Shown one piece after another: positions 12,620 to 23,854 of a stretch of DNA of 64,000 bases. The DNA comes from Rhabdophis nuchalis. Lineage: Eukaryota; Chordata; Lepidosauria; Squamata; Natricidae. Each line of letters opens with the position of its first letter. Position 1 is the stretch's first letter. The position numbers and the translations under genes were made by a program. A model generated the notes under the pieces. The model was not told the DNA's origin. It ran no database searches and saw nothing but the letters and a program-made list of their open reading frames with translations. The DNA lies in the NCBI GenBank assembly GCA_039707465.1, contig CM077643.1, positions 43,658,105-43,722,104 of the forward strand, written 5' to 3'.

Positions 12620-13411
12620 CAGGTAGTCCTCATTCAATGACCACTGGTTTAACAACTGTCCAAAGTTATGGTAGCACTGAATAATGAGATGTGACCAGTC
12701 TGTGTAGCGCAGCTGTCATGGGGTCCCCATCATATGATCACAATTTGGGTGCTTGGCAACCAGCTGACAATTACAATAATTGCACTATCGTGCGGTCATG
12801 TTATCTCTATTTGCAACCCATACATCCATCAGACCGATACGCTCCCACAGAGAGGGCCTCCTCAGGGTGCCGTCGGCTGGGCAATGCCGACTGGCGACAC
12901 CCAGGGGAAGAGCCTTCTCTGTGGCGGGACCAGCCCTTTGGAACAACCTACCCCCTGAACTCCGCACCATCTCCGACCTCCGCCTCTTCCGCAAGTGTCT
13001 GAAGACACATCTATTCCATCTAGCCGGCCTAGCGTAACCTCCATTACTGACTCCTAGATAGTTTTAAATTTGGGATTTTTAATTCGGTTTTAGCACAGGT
13101 TTTTATTAGAATATGTTTTTTAAATTTTTATTATGTTTTTGTATGTATTTTAACATTCCTGTGCGCCGCCCTGAGTCCGCTTGGAGAAGGGCGGGGTATA
13201 AATATAATAAATAAATAAATAAACCTTCACTGCCAGCTTCTGCAAAATCAATTGGGAAGCCAGCAGGTCAGCAATCTTGTGACATCACACAGGATTCTAA
13301 GTTAACAATAGCAGCAGCAGCAACTGTCACAACTGCCATGATAAATCAGTAGGATGTCACTAAGCATGGAATTGTTGGTTCCAATTATCATCACAAAGCA
13401 AGGATTACCTG
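12620..13411 (-). mobile_element. TA-type MITE split by a LINE
   Basis: The left part 12620-12825 (CAGGTAGTCCTCATTC, preceded by TA) and the right part 13225-13411 (TTGGGAAGCCAGCAGGTC to GGATTACCTG) read continuously once the LINE at 12826-13224 is removed. Confidence 0.78.
12826..13224 (+). mobile_element. L2-like LINE 3' fragment nested in a MITE
   Basis: The C-terminal 70 codons (RPIRSHREGLLRVPSAG, GPALWNNLPPELRT), the 3' UTR and an (AAAT)n tail at about 13202-13224. The MITE flanking it resumes on the far side at the point where it was broken. Confidence 0.85.
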
Positions 13412-15036
13412 AATATCCATATTGCAGATATAGCAAGAGAAACACTGCAGCACATCAGCAGCAACTGATTCAAGGGCATCAGATGAATTCAGAGTGAAGA
13501 GGAGATTCACGCAGAGGCCTTTGTGGCCTTCAGCTATTCCCCTATTCTCATTAGTTGAAGGCAGCAGCAACAACAACAAAAAAACAGACAGCCTTATCTG
13601 CATTTGTTTTATTTTAGCTTTTTAAAATTCCACTCTTCAAAAGACTTCCTGGATTGTTTTGCAATATATATGAGAACCCAACCAAGGGCCTCAGTATCTT
13701 GACTCAGTCTAAGACAGTGTTTTTCATTTTTATTATAAGCTGCATGGAGTCTCTGCAATATTATTACAATTGCATGGAATTAATTAGAACCTAGGGTATC
13801 CATACAAATGGTCTAAGACAGAAAATCAGAAGAAGCAACTAATATACTGAATTATGAACATTCAAATATGTCACACATCCTACATCTGTCTTTATCTGAT
13901 TTTGCTTCCTGAAAGCAATTAATTTAGGGACAGTGTATGTTTTAATCAGGCCGTATAAATGCTATGTAACCTATAAACCCTCACCTACTTGAAGAGAGTC
14001 AGAATACAGACAGTACCAAGTCCCTGTATTCCTGTGACTATTGTATTTATTATGCTAAAGTTCACCAGAGCAATAAGACAGGATTTTATAACTAAATATT
14101 ATTTGGATGAAAACCTTATTTTAAAATCCCTTCTCTCTATATATATATAAAGGATTTTTGAATAATGTCATCAAATCTTCTTGAGTTATTTTGCTTGCCA
14201 TACATTTCTGTCTATGCTTCTCCCTTTTTCCTTTTTGTTAAAAAAAAATAATCAGCATATTGTACATGTATTTGCAGTTCTGACTACATGGCATATATTT
14301 GTACAACATCAAATAAATAAAAAATCCTAATAAAACAATAACAGCAAATATCAGACAGCTTAAAAAGTGCCCAGGGCAAATATGAAATAGTAAAAGCACA
14401 GCTGTTTGCAATTACACACTAGTTGTCTAAATAAAATAAAAACATTGTGACACTCCACTGACCCATTATGAAGCAGATTACATCAAACAACAAAGTCTCA
14501 TTCCCACATTACCGTTCATATGTAATACAGCATGTTGTATATCTGTGAGTTCTTTCACTTCCAATGCTAATGCAATACATGGTACAACGTGTATTCAGAA
14601 ATGGGTTCCATACCAAGTATCTTGTAAGATTCAGCCAAAGATCCTGCTCATTCTTCCACTGAGGAAGTTCTGTATTGTCATTTCACTAGCCATACCCTCA
14701 TTTCTCCAATTCTTGTTTCTAAAGTGTTTTAAAAAATGCTTCTCCTATTTTATGAAACTCCAAATTAAACTCTGTAATGTGGTACTTAGGGCATCCTTTG
14801 AAGACTGAGCACTGGAAAGGGCAAGCCATTCCGAAATTTAATTAATATGTTACACCATTATTTTCAAGTCCAGTTCAAAGTGCTGTTTCCTAATTAAAAG
14901 TTTTAAACTGTTGGGGCCAGGTTGTTTCACCTGCATCTATCTACCTGTTTTATGTCCAGATCCTACTTTCTTTTCCTCACCTGAGGAGACTTATACCATA
15001 GAATGCGTCACCTCCTGGATTCACCAGGGATGAATG
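13412..15036. other. No recognised feature
   Basis: AT-rich sequence with CAG/CAA short runs near 13440-13580. No coding exon was recognised on either strand. Confidence 0.5.
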
Positions 15037-15044
15037 CCTTATAC

Positions 15045-15395
15045 GAGGGATGTCAAACTAAAGGCCTGGGAGCCGGAACCAGCCCGTGGAGTGCTTAGAT
15101 CTCATCTAAGAACCGGTCCGCGGTGCTTCTGATAGCAAAAATTGCGTTTGCAAGGGTGCGCATGCCCCCCCCCCAGCTCCCTTTTTGCTGGCAGAGGTTT
15201 GCAGGAGACCGTCCCAGCTGAAAATGGAGCTTGGGAATCTGTTTACGCTAGCAGAGTGCTCGGGCCACCATAGGCGCCCCCCAATACGAGTGATGTCATG
15301 CTGGCCATGCCCACCCTGGCCACACCCACCCTGGCTTTGTGAGGTCAAACACAACCCTGATGTGGCCCTCAATGAAATCGGGTTTGACACCCCTG
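15045..15395. mobile_element. Non-autonomous hAT element
   Basis: The termini GAGGGATGTCAAAC and GTTTGACACCCCTG are inverted. The flanking 8-mers are CCTTATAC (15037-15044) and CCTTACAC (15396-15403), 7 of 8 matching. The interior is GC-rich. Open frames across it on both strands are not thought to be genes. Confidence 0.85.
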
Positions 15396-16221
15396 CCTTA
15401 CACCGCGGATACCCCATCATTATCAGCTTTGGAAAAAACCCAAAAGGGCAAATCCATGTATTCTTTAACATTTTCTTCAGAATATCCTAAATGAGTTCTA
15501 TGTACAGTATGTGATCATTAAGATTCAACACCAACTTCAATGTCTGTCAGAGCTTCAAGTGGAATTATGATTTTAGCATTGAAGGCAGTTTTAACTTTTT
15601 TAGTGTTTAATATTTTTAATACTTAACTTTTATTTTTAAATAAATTTTATTTTAAACCACATATTGAGAAAAATGGCTTTAAAAGCAGATTAGAAGATTT
15701 CCAATAAACATTGTTATGTACTGTTAGTACAGCAATCTGCTTCATGCTTTCAGAACTGTAAGGTGAATTAATTATAAAAAGGTGTTAGTGACAAGAAAAT
15801 TCAAAAGTTTTATTTTTGGGAACATGGAATTCCATAGTAGCTAAAGAAGTATTCAATCTAAACAGAACTGAATAGAATATTTACTGAATAACTAAAGTTA
15901 AGGGCATTTAAACAGAACTATAAATGTTGAATCACTTCACTGTTTCTACAAAACTGACTGGCAGGACAATTTTCTAAAAAAAAAACACCTATGGAATGTC
16001 AGAGGAACTAGAATATGATATTGTGGGATATTCCAGTTTGTAACTGTAAGCTACTGTGAGCTTTACACAAGAATTGCACTCAATTTCACAGCTCAGCTGG
16101 ATATCAACACACGCAATGTACAAGCAAACTAATAAGATTACTAATTTAAAGAATCTTGAGTATTAACCAATTCTGTACTAATATATGTACTAATATAAAC
16201 ATGGACACAATTAAGGTTGAT

Positions 16222-16380
16222 GCAGCCTTCTATCCTTCAGAGGCTGGTAAAATGAGGCCCCAGCTTGTTGGAGGCAATATGCTGACTGTACAGCAAGGGC
16301 TGTAAAGCACTGTAAAGTAGTATATAGGTCTAAGTACTATTGCTAAGTACATTGCTAAGTGTTATTGCTAAGTACATATA
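16222..16380 (+). mobile_element. SINE 3' half
   Basis: GGTAAAATGAGGCCCCAGCT and a repeated CTATTGCTAAGTACATTG-type end; same family as 39110-39340. Confidence 0.7.
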
Positions 16381-16734
16381 TTCTTCAAGAAGGGTTTCTT
16401 CTGCTGCTTCTGAAATACTCTTTACCAACCAGAAATTCTCTGAAGTTCTCTAAAGTCATTTCTACTGCTAGCAAGACTGCATTTATCATGGACAATCTAA
16501 GAGTTCAGACAATCTAGTATTTTTTGATTTCCTGGATGATATACACACAGTGTATATTTATTTATGCCAGTCCAGCTAAATATATGTGCAATACAACTTA
16601 AAGAGGCTAATAATTAGGCCAAGTGAAAAATCAAAATTGATTTTTTCACTAATCTGCATAGAGAAAAATCCGGCATGAACTACCCCAATATAAATCTCAA
16701 TGACAGAAACTACTTGTTTCATATATACAATACA

Positions 16735-16945
16735 ATATAAGAGTTGGAAGGGACCTTGGAGGTCTTCTAGTCTAACCCCCTGCCTAGGCAGGAAGACCTA
16801 CACCGTTTCAGACAAATGGGTATCCAACATCTTCTTGAAGACTTGCAGTGTTGTGGCATTCACAACTTTTGGAGGCAAGCTGTTCCACTGACTAATTGTT
16901 CTAACTGTCAGAAAATTTCTCCTCAGTTCTAAGTTGCTAAGTATG
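16735..16945 (-). mobile_element. CR1 3' fragment
   Basis: The plus strand reads GAGTTGGAAGGGACCTTGGA, then the CTGCCTAGGCAGGAAGACC and GGCAAGCTGTTCCACTGA segments typical of snake CR1 3' ends in reverse orientation. Confidence 0.85.
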
Positions 16946-17534
16946 ATTCCTATTATATTTTCTCCCCCACTGCCACTTCTTTCTGATATTCAAAAATCCA
17001 TTTGACCTCAGGTCATGAAATAATTGTTTGTAAATACTTTAAATGCTTTTAATATAGAGCAATGCAGTATCTTACATAATCAAGTCAAAAGTCCAAATGA
17101 ATTCACAAAGGACGGAGGCTAGAAACAGAAGGCAAATATAAAGTCAGTCAATCATGTTGCTGTGATGAAAGATAATTAGCTTTTTAATGAGAAGAAGTAT
17201 ACTGTTCATTCTTCCAGGTTTGGGGATGCTGCAAGTATTTTAGATGAATGTGCATAAGTTTGGCTTCCATACAACAATGGCTAGTTCACGCACTACACTA
17301 TACTAAATCAAAAGGACGAGAAAATCTTCAGGGTCCTTTCCAGCTCTATTCTGATTTGTTTGATTTGAAAATGATCCAATTAAGACTAGATGCAATCCAT
17401 GCAAATTCATCTAATAACCAATGTTGTATCATCTTGCAAGTTCCATGAAGCAGTTCAAACTATTTTCAAAAAAGAAAGGGGAAGGAATTTAAATTTGCTC
17501 TCCTAGCTGGCAAGTAAGTATTTGCTGGCCTTAC

Positions 17535-17642
17535 CTTATAGACATCTCCATAGGTGCCACTCCCCACTCTCTGAATGAGCTCATAATCTTGCTGTGGATT
17601 CCGCCGCATAATATCTCCACTTGGGCGGGTCAGAGGATCCAT
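17535..17642 (-). CDS. MAP4K5: MAP4K5 first coding exon (residues 1-36)
   Basis: This exon encodes the N-terminus of a germinal-centre-kinase family Ser/Thr kinase (MAP4K5/KHS), which acts upstream of JNK signalling in the cytoplasm. Read on the minus strand, 36 codons run from ATG at 17642 to a consensus donor (AAG|GTAAGG) at 17535/17534. The peptide contains [10 protein letters not shown] followed by the kinase glycine-rich loop G27-S-G29-T-Y-G32, then DVYK. The start is well fixed: an in-frame TAG lies 9 nt upstream (17649-17651), and the context has A at -3 and G at +4. The QQDYEL and [12 protein letters not shown] wording fits MAP4K5 better than its paralogue MAP4K3, and the divergent ATL1 neighbour supports this. 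The exon ends in phase 0. The ATP-binding lysine and the rest of the kinase lie in later exons, which I could not find in this window. Confidence 0.93.
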
Positions 17643-17802
17643 AATCTGCTAATACACTCTCCCCTTCCCCACAGGGGGGAACAGGAATGATGCGCAGTTG
17701 CCTCTGCCTTAAGCACTGAAGCCGGGTAAATGGTGTCCTTAAAATCTTAGTAGAACTGTCTGCTGGCAGGAACACATGGTTTTGATCCACTCTTTGTTGG
17801 GC
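17643..17802 (-). other. MAP4K5: MAP4K5 5' UTR part of the start-codon exon
   Basis: On the minus strand a pyrimidine-rich tract (TTCTTTTTTTAATATTAG) ends in an AG at 17804-17803, and 160 nt of non-coding sequence then leads to the MAP4K5 ATG. This looks like a splice acceptor, so the start-codon exon would be 17535-17802 and a separate non-coding first exon would lie further right, in or beside the CpG island near 22.3-22.8 kb. The acceptor is inferred from sequence pattern only. Confidence 0.6.
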
Positions 17803-17930
17803 CTAATATTAAAAAAAGAAAAAAGAAATAGGATTGAGGTTTTTATTTCAAACAGAAGCAGAGATAGCTTAAGACACTTTGGGACCAAAAGAAGGAAAAC
17901 TAAATGGAATTCTTCTGGTTAATTAATAAA

Positions 17931-18260
17931 AAGCGGCATGGTTGCTGAGCGGTTAAGATGCTGGGCTTGTCAGCTGGAAAGCCGGCAGCCCAGGTTTGAG
18001 ATTCGAGTGCCATGTGACAGGGTGAGCTCCCATCCTCGCCCCAGCTCCTGCCAACCTAGCAATTTGAAAGCATGCAAATGCGAGTAGATAAATAGGTACC
18101 ACTTTGGTAGGATGGTAGCAGCTTTCTGTGACGTCATGCTGGCCACGACTGAAGAAATGTCTTCAGACAGTGCTGGCTCAATGGCCTTGAAATAGAGATG
18201 AGTACCTGCCCCTATAGTCGGCGGACTATGACTAGCAGAGTAAAATCCACAAGGATTTCT
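17931..18260 (+). mobile_element. Sauria-type tRNA-derived SINE
   Basis: A tRNA-like head (TGGTTGCTGAGCGGTTAAGA; B-box-like GTTTGAGATTCGAG), the body TCCTGCCAACCTAGCAATTT, and a BovB-like tail (AGTCGGCGGACTATGACTAG). It lies within 130 bp of the MAP4K5 exon acceptor. Confidence 0.8.
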
Positions 18261-18274
18261 TTAGCTTTTTTACT

Positions 18275-18607
18275 TTAATGAATAGGGAATACAAATGTGA
18301 TACTGTTGTTCAATGCCCATTCAGTTCAACAAGTCTAAGCTGGGAAATAGCCTGCCATCTTCAAGCTTCATGTCCTAACGGTGCCTATGGAGAATTCAAC
18401 CTAGAAATAAGAAGAAATTTTCTGACAGTGAGAACAATTAATCGATGGAATAGTTTACCTCCTGGAGTTTTGGAAGCTCCATTATTCGGGGGGTTTCAGA
18501 AATAGATTGGGCAACCATGTGACCAAGATGGTATAAGGTTTCCTGCCTTGAGCAGGGGGTTGGACTAGAAGACCTCCGAAGGTCCCTTCCCGCCCTATGA
18601 TTCTGTG
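18275..18607 (+). mobile_element. CR1 3' fragment
   Basis: The C-terminal codons (NLEIRRNFLTVRTINRWNSL at about 18394-18453) and the 3' end GAAGGTCCCTTCCCGCC followed by CTATGATTCTGT. It lies directly after a SINE, in the putative MAP4K5 5' UTR intron. Confidence 0.85.
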
Positions 18608-21600
18608 TTCATCACATCATAGTTGTATTTCCATCATGCCACAAAAACAACATCAGCAATCCAGCTTTATCAGCCAAATATTAATATCTACTTTTTCAAC
18701 TCTATAATTCTGGCATTATTACCCCAAACTGTAGGCATCAGGAGTGATACTGCGAGAAAAACTAAAATTAACTTCTGAGTTTGTTGAATTCCCGTTTTAT
18801 TCTTAGTTAACTCATAGGAATAAGCAGGTTTGGCAGGTCTCTTTCATCCTAGGCTTCCAAAATGCACTGAAAACGTGGCTTTTCTCCCAAGCCCTGGTAG
18901 ATGATGACTCCATGTTGGAAGGTTAACTTGGTGGCAGGGTGTTGTTTTTTGCTTTGAAAGTTTATGGTTTTTATAGTTTTAATATGGTTTTTATGTTATT
19001 TTATTAATGTTTTAATTCTTGATCAAGAATTTGGCCAGAATTTGACATAAGATAGGCAGCTATAGCAATTTTTAAAATAAATAAATAAAAATAAAATAAA
19101 CTTGGTATTACAATTCCAAATATATGTTTCCATCCCAACATTTGCCAAGATAAAAGACATGGCACAGACAGAAGGGATCTATGAAGGGACATCTGGTGAT
19201 AAGAGGAATGTAATCCTGGCTTGCTGATTTCTCTTTCTAAAATCCATCAGCAATATTGGTCCCAGCTGTGCCAGTGCCATTCTGGAGCCCTAACAGGCTA
19301 TTTTCATCAGAATGCAGCAATGGATACATTTTTGAAACCTCATTTTTAGTATCATTTGAATGGTCAATCAACTGTATATACCATTTAAATATGGATTGGG
19401 GAATATGTAGTTCTTTAAAGATTCAGAAGAAAATATAGATGTCCGAGTGTCAACAAGAAAAAATAGCCTTCAGGCATTTGTAAGGGAGAAATATAGTATA
19501 AAACTGCCCAAGGAAAACAAATGATATGAATTCCTGCTGAATTCCTTACAAATGTATCTCTCAATCTCTATATTAATAGCATAGGAAAAAAGCTAATAAT
19601 GGAACGCCATTAATTCCGGTCTATTTTTTGTGGCTCCAAAGAAAAAAACATGTGCCATAAAGATAATCAGTGTCTGCACCACATAATCCAAATTCTGCAC
19701 TTTATCAAAGTTGAAACAGGATCCTTTGTAATTTGTGTCTTAGGCACAATACTATACTATTTTTAACCCTTCCCAGAAAAGAAAAAAGATTTTTTTGGGG
19801 GGAGGAAACGTTTTAACTCTCAATCACTGTATATCAAATGATATCCCCAACTAACTACACTTCATAATCTACTATGTATAGTTCAGGGTAAGAAAAAGCA
19901 AGTACTTGGCTAACACTTACCCCCAATATAAAATAAACCTTAACTACAAGGCAGAGGGCTTCCACAGTGCTTTAAGACTATTTCTTGTATCCATTCACAC
20001 TGATTTTAACATTTGCAAGCTACAGCATCATAGCATTTTCTATTAGAATATTTTCAAAAGATGTAAAATCTTCAGCCAGGTGGATATTATCTTCATTACC
20101 AATATCTGCCCACAACTCAAATGGAAAGGGTGAATGTAGACATTCCAATCTAAAAACCACTTCTCAATATGCCTTCTAGATCAAAACAGTAGCAGTTGCA
20201 TGAAAAATTCTTAAGGAAAGCCCACCTGCACACCATCGACATTCCACTCCTCAAAAGCCGCATTAATAGTGCACTTATTTGCAAATATTGCAAGCTGTTT
20301 TTTTCTCACCAATTCTCGGTAGCTATATTCCATTTAATTTTTTTTGTAGAACTGGATATCATTATTACCATTTCCATATTTAAATCACAAACTTAAATGA
20401 CTATCTATTCAAACAATACTAAACACGAGGTTTCAAAACCTATTGCTTAGTAGGGAAGGATTTCAATTGTAGCATGCAAATATAAATTACAATCCTACTT
20501 GGATATCTGGGGCATAAATATCTTTGATCCTGCCAGGGAACCTGAACATAGGGAGGAATTATGCAAAGGGGGAAAAAGGTAACAGTAGTCAAGCTATCTA
20601 TAACTTCAACAAACAAACAGAAGGATAAGAAGCAAAGCTTACAAAGACAGATGTCTAAGACTGATACCCACAGAGTCCCAACAGCCAACAGTTTTCAGAA
20701 ACAAAAGAATTGGCAAGATGACAATGCACCAAACAATCTCCTAAAAACCATCCCCCATAATATGCACCATTAAATTTTAGGTTTTTCCCCTCTCGGTTAA
20801 GTATTTGCCACACTGCTGAGGCAAGTGAAATTGCAATTCAGGAATCTATCAAATAAAACTTACACAGTATCCCGGGCTGAATTGGGCACAATAAGCTAAT
20901 GTAAGCAACCTAGTTTGCTTAGCGCATTTATGTATACTGCAGCATCCAGCTTTTCATGGAACGGCACAGATGTCCAGTATGTTTGTTTATAACAGGATCT
21001 GCTATCCAGCCTCTGCTAACAAGTCTGCAACAAACGCTTCCCTGTCATTCCAGGGAATGGATTTGATTTAGCATGAATCCCTCTAAAATGTTACTGTATT
21101 TTGTTAATTATATGAAAGGGAGACCAAAAATAAAATTGTAAGCAGCGGGCTTTTGACTCAGGAAATTTGCATAACAGGAGTTAGATCTTTTCAAAGCAAG
21201 CTTAAAGCTAGAGATGTAGTGAATGACCAGATGATATAGCAGCATCAGAACCAGTTTGAGGATCATTCCTACGTACAAACCTATCATGGCAACATTTTTT
21301 TCTGTACCATTTACTATGATACTACCTTCATATCCTTCCCATCTCATGACTGCAACAGTCTTAAGTGACCCTTACCTGCACTAGTTTAAAACAGTATCCC
21401 TATCCACCCCCAATCCCAGCACTGCCTAAGTAAATATATAATCTGTCAGGCTTTGTCAGACATTGTCTTGGAGAGAAGTCAGATAAGAGCAAACAGAAGC
21501 AACAGAAGGACTGGAATTGAAGACCGCAAATTTCATATATGGTCATACTGCATCCAAGATGTGGAAATAGCACTTCTGCTGGGGAAAGGCCTCCTGTCAG

Positions 21601-22084
21601 AAGCTGATGAATTTCTGGTTGTTTTTCACTCTTTAAAATTAGCAATGGGTGCCGAAGGAAGCCACTGGCCTCCTCCACGGTTTCCCTTAGACTTACAGCA
21701 AGGGGGCTTCTCTGGTCACCAAGCCAAGCTGCCAAATGAAATGGCTCAAGCCTGATGTCAGGCTTCCTTCAGCCCTCACCACAAAGCAGAAGTCAGTCAT
21801 GAACAAGTCTGAGAAAGAGGTATGCATTTGTCCCAGGTCTGCAGCTCTGCTACCCATGCATGTAGCTAGAGTCATGCAACATGCAAAACTAGAATGCAGT
21901 TGACTAGTTTCTGTTCCTGTCTATTGCATCAAACTAGTCAGACAATATAGTTACTTTACTGAACAGTTCTGCTCTGCAAAGTTAAGTAAACACTACGGCT
22001 CCTTAACCATGGTTTGCCTTGTGCAAGTGCAGCCTGCATCTTACGCAGTAGAGAGATTTGTTCAGTCTCTGCACAGGGGACTTG
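18608..22084. other. Putative MAP4K5 5' UTR intron, mostly unique
   Basis: Except for the LINE end at 18840-19095 I see no repeats. The lack of transposons over about 2.9 kb (19.1-22.0 kb) is notable against the rest of the window. No coding exon was recognised. Confidence 0.55.
18840..19095 (+). mobile_element. Diverged LINE 3' end
   Basis: A weak match to a LINE C-terminus (LKTWLFSQAL-like codons at about 18868-18898), then an AT-rich 3' UTR and an AAATAAATAAAATAAA-type tail at about 19075-19098. Confidence 0.45.
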
Positions 22085-22830
22085 GGAGACACTTCCCTGG
22101 GTTGCCTATCCCCCCGATCCTGCAGCCTTCGGCTTCCCCAAGACCCACGCATTCAATTTCCTCGGCTTCTTCGGCCAAAGGTCCACCACGGGGAGGCCTC
22201 TCTCACTGGAGCCGGGACGCCTCCCTTCTCCTCCTCCAGTCGCGGCCGAAGTGATCGAGGAGGCACCGCTTAGCCAGCCCGCAACCTCGCGTGCAGGCCC
22301 TGATCCCGCGGGTCGTCTCACCTCTTCCAAGCGGAGTCGGGCAGCTCCCTCGGTCGGAGTCGCAGAGGCGGTGGAGGAGGCCCCGCTTTGTCCCACCTCG
22401 CTCGGCCGGACGGAGATCAGCGGAGGCCCGCCGAATTGCTCCGCCGCCGGACCGCCGCGCCAACTACGGCCTGGTCGGCTTGGGAAAGAGCTACTCGGCC
22501 TCACCCGCTTCCTAGCGCGCCGCTCGAACCCGCGCCGGGCCGGGCCACACCAGACAGATGAGCCGCCGCCGTGGCCACCTCCTCCCCGGAGTCCCGCCCT
22601 CTCGGTACCGCCTTCGCCGTGGCGGCGGCGGCGGCGGCGGCAGCGCCACAGAAGGGCCGGGGCCGGGTTAAGCAGGGCGACAGCGCCCCGGCGTGGGTCT
22701 TCCGAATGGGTCTGCTTTCGCGGCAAACGACCGTCCCAGCCTCAGAGACCTCGGTTCTAGCACGGCCGCCCGCCCGCCTTTCTTTTCCCTTCGGAAGAAA
22801 CAGTGACTCACCGGCTCCCTGACGAAATTT
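22085..22830. promoter_or_regulatory. CpG island, likely MAP4K5 promoter and first exon
   Basis: This block is very GC- and CpG-rich, in sharp contrast to the AT-rich flanks, and includes a (GGC)n run near 22620-22640. It lies 4.3-5 kb upstream of the MAP4K5 start codon and 22 kb upstream of the ATL1 start. Two minus-strand splice-donor matches could end a non-coding MAP4K5 exon: AAGAG|GTGAGA at 22322/22321 and GCCG|GTGAGT at 22812/22811. Long open frames on both strands here are expected from GC-rich sequence and are not called as genes. It could also serve an upstream non-coding ATL1 exon; nothing decides this from sequence alone. Confidence 0.7.
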
Positions 22831-23529
22831 CGGCCGGGCTGCTTGAGGTCTGGATGAATGGAGGGAAAGGATCCTCGCTCGCAGGCTTTAATCCGTGTTT
22901 ATTCTCGGCCTCCACAAACCCCACAAAGAAACGCGTCGTTTACATATTGCTAGATCAAATCATGCTGAGGAACAGTTGATCGATCTCTCTCTCTCCCCGT
23001 GCACGCCCGTTTTCCAGTACGCTGCCCAAACTGCCCGGGGCGATAAAGACGGACACAAAAGGATTTTGATTGCCATCGAGGTTGTTTTTTTTAAATACAT
23101 GTATGCATATGTTCGTAATTTTAAAAGGTGGGATTCATCAAGCAGCAATACATGCTCAGTAACCCCCCCCCCCTCAGCCAGTCACCAATAGGTCCTGCTC
23201 TATGTAACAAATATAAGGAAATGTGTTTGTGTAATATGGGAGAGGGAGAGGGAAGGAGAGGTTAGATCGAATAATTCAAACCATTTTTAAATGGCACACT
23301 TCATAAATGATCTCAAAAGGGTTTGAGATCTTATTTCAAAAGTATCCTTAAATACAATCTTAAACGAGTTAAAATGTATAAAAATCCATTCAGATTGACC
23401 TAGATTGTTTCATGGATACATCCATTTACATTTTCTTGGCAACAATATGGACTGGGTTTGTATTTGCCCCTTGTTTTTTAATCTCATTTTTGCAGTCCAA
23501 CCTATGGCAGTGAGATTTCTGGTTTGGGT
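22831..23529. other. Flank of the left CpG island
   Basis: Composition falls from GC-rich to AT-rich. If the donor at 22811 is used, a non-coding MAP4K5 exon would start in this region. Nothing else was recognised. Confidence 0.4.
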
Positions 23530-23755
23530 CAGGGCTCTGGAACCTTAAACACTCAAAGAGTCATTTGGACCCATTTCCCACAGAAAAGAAAACACCAGGA
23601 GCCACAAAACCTGGATGGGCGTGGCCAACTCAACATCACTTACTCCCAATCCATCACATGACATCCTCTAGCCACGCCTACCCAGCCAGTCATTAGGACA
23701 GAAAACCTGTTGTTAAAAAATACTGGGAGCCACAAAACCCTTTTGATATCTCTCT
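23530..23755. mobile_element. Fragment of a hAT family related to 44406-44638
   Basis: It contains CAGGGCTCTGGAACCTTAAA, CACTCAAAGAGTCATTTGGA and GGGAGCCACAAAACC, the inverted wording of the 44406 element. Termini and duplication were not resolved. Confidence 0.5.
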
Positions 23756-23774
23756 CCCCCCACTCTTTCTATAT

Positions 23775-23832
23775 CTATGTATGTATGTATGTATATATGT
23801 ATGTATATTGTATTAGTATATATATGCTTGTG
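23775..23832. repeat. (GTAT)n/(TATA)n microsatellite
   Basis: ATGTATGTATGTATGTATAT units next to the LINE tail at 23855. Confidence 0.85.
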
Positions 23833-23854
23833 TCACAGATATATATCTCCCCCT

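Larger units (their letters stand above)
15404..17534. other. MAP4K5 intron sequence
   Basis: Apart from the SINE half and CR1 fragment listed, this is AT-rich, unique-looking sequence downstream of the MAP4K5 first coding exon, so it is intronic by inference. Confidence 0.6.

Noticed and set aside
15106..15490. Frames of 101-121 codons on opposite strands
   Set aside because: Both lie in a hAT element with 8-bp flanking duplications.
1..17534. Further MAP4K5 exons
   Set aside because: I looked on the minus strand for the next kinase segment (ARNVxTGEL..., then the catalytic lysine region) and did not find it. The first coding intron may extend past the left edge.
17931..18010. tRNA gene
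   Set aside because: A- and B-box-like sequences are present, but they belong to the head of a Sauria-type SINE with a BovB-like tail.
21400..21755. Overlapping frames of about 100-110 codons on both strands
   Set aside because: I could not match them to any exon of MAP4K5 or another gene, and no splice signals frame them convincingly.
22014..22760. 248-codon open frame in the left CpG island, and a 206-codon frame opposite
   Set aside because: GC-rich sequence rarely contains stop codons. Both strands are open, composition is Pro/Arg/Ala/Ser only, and no domain is visible.
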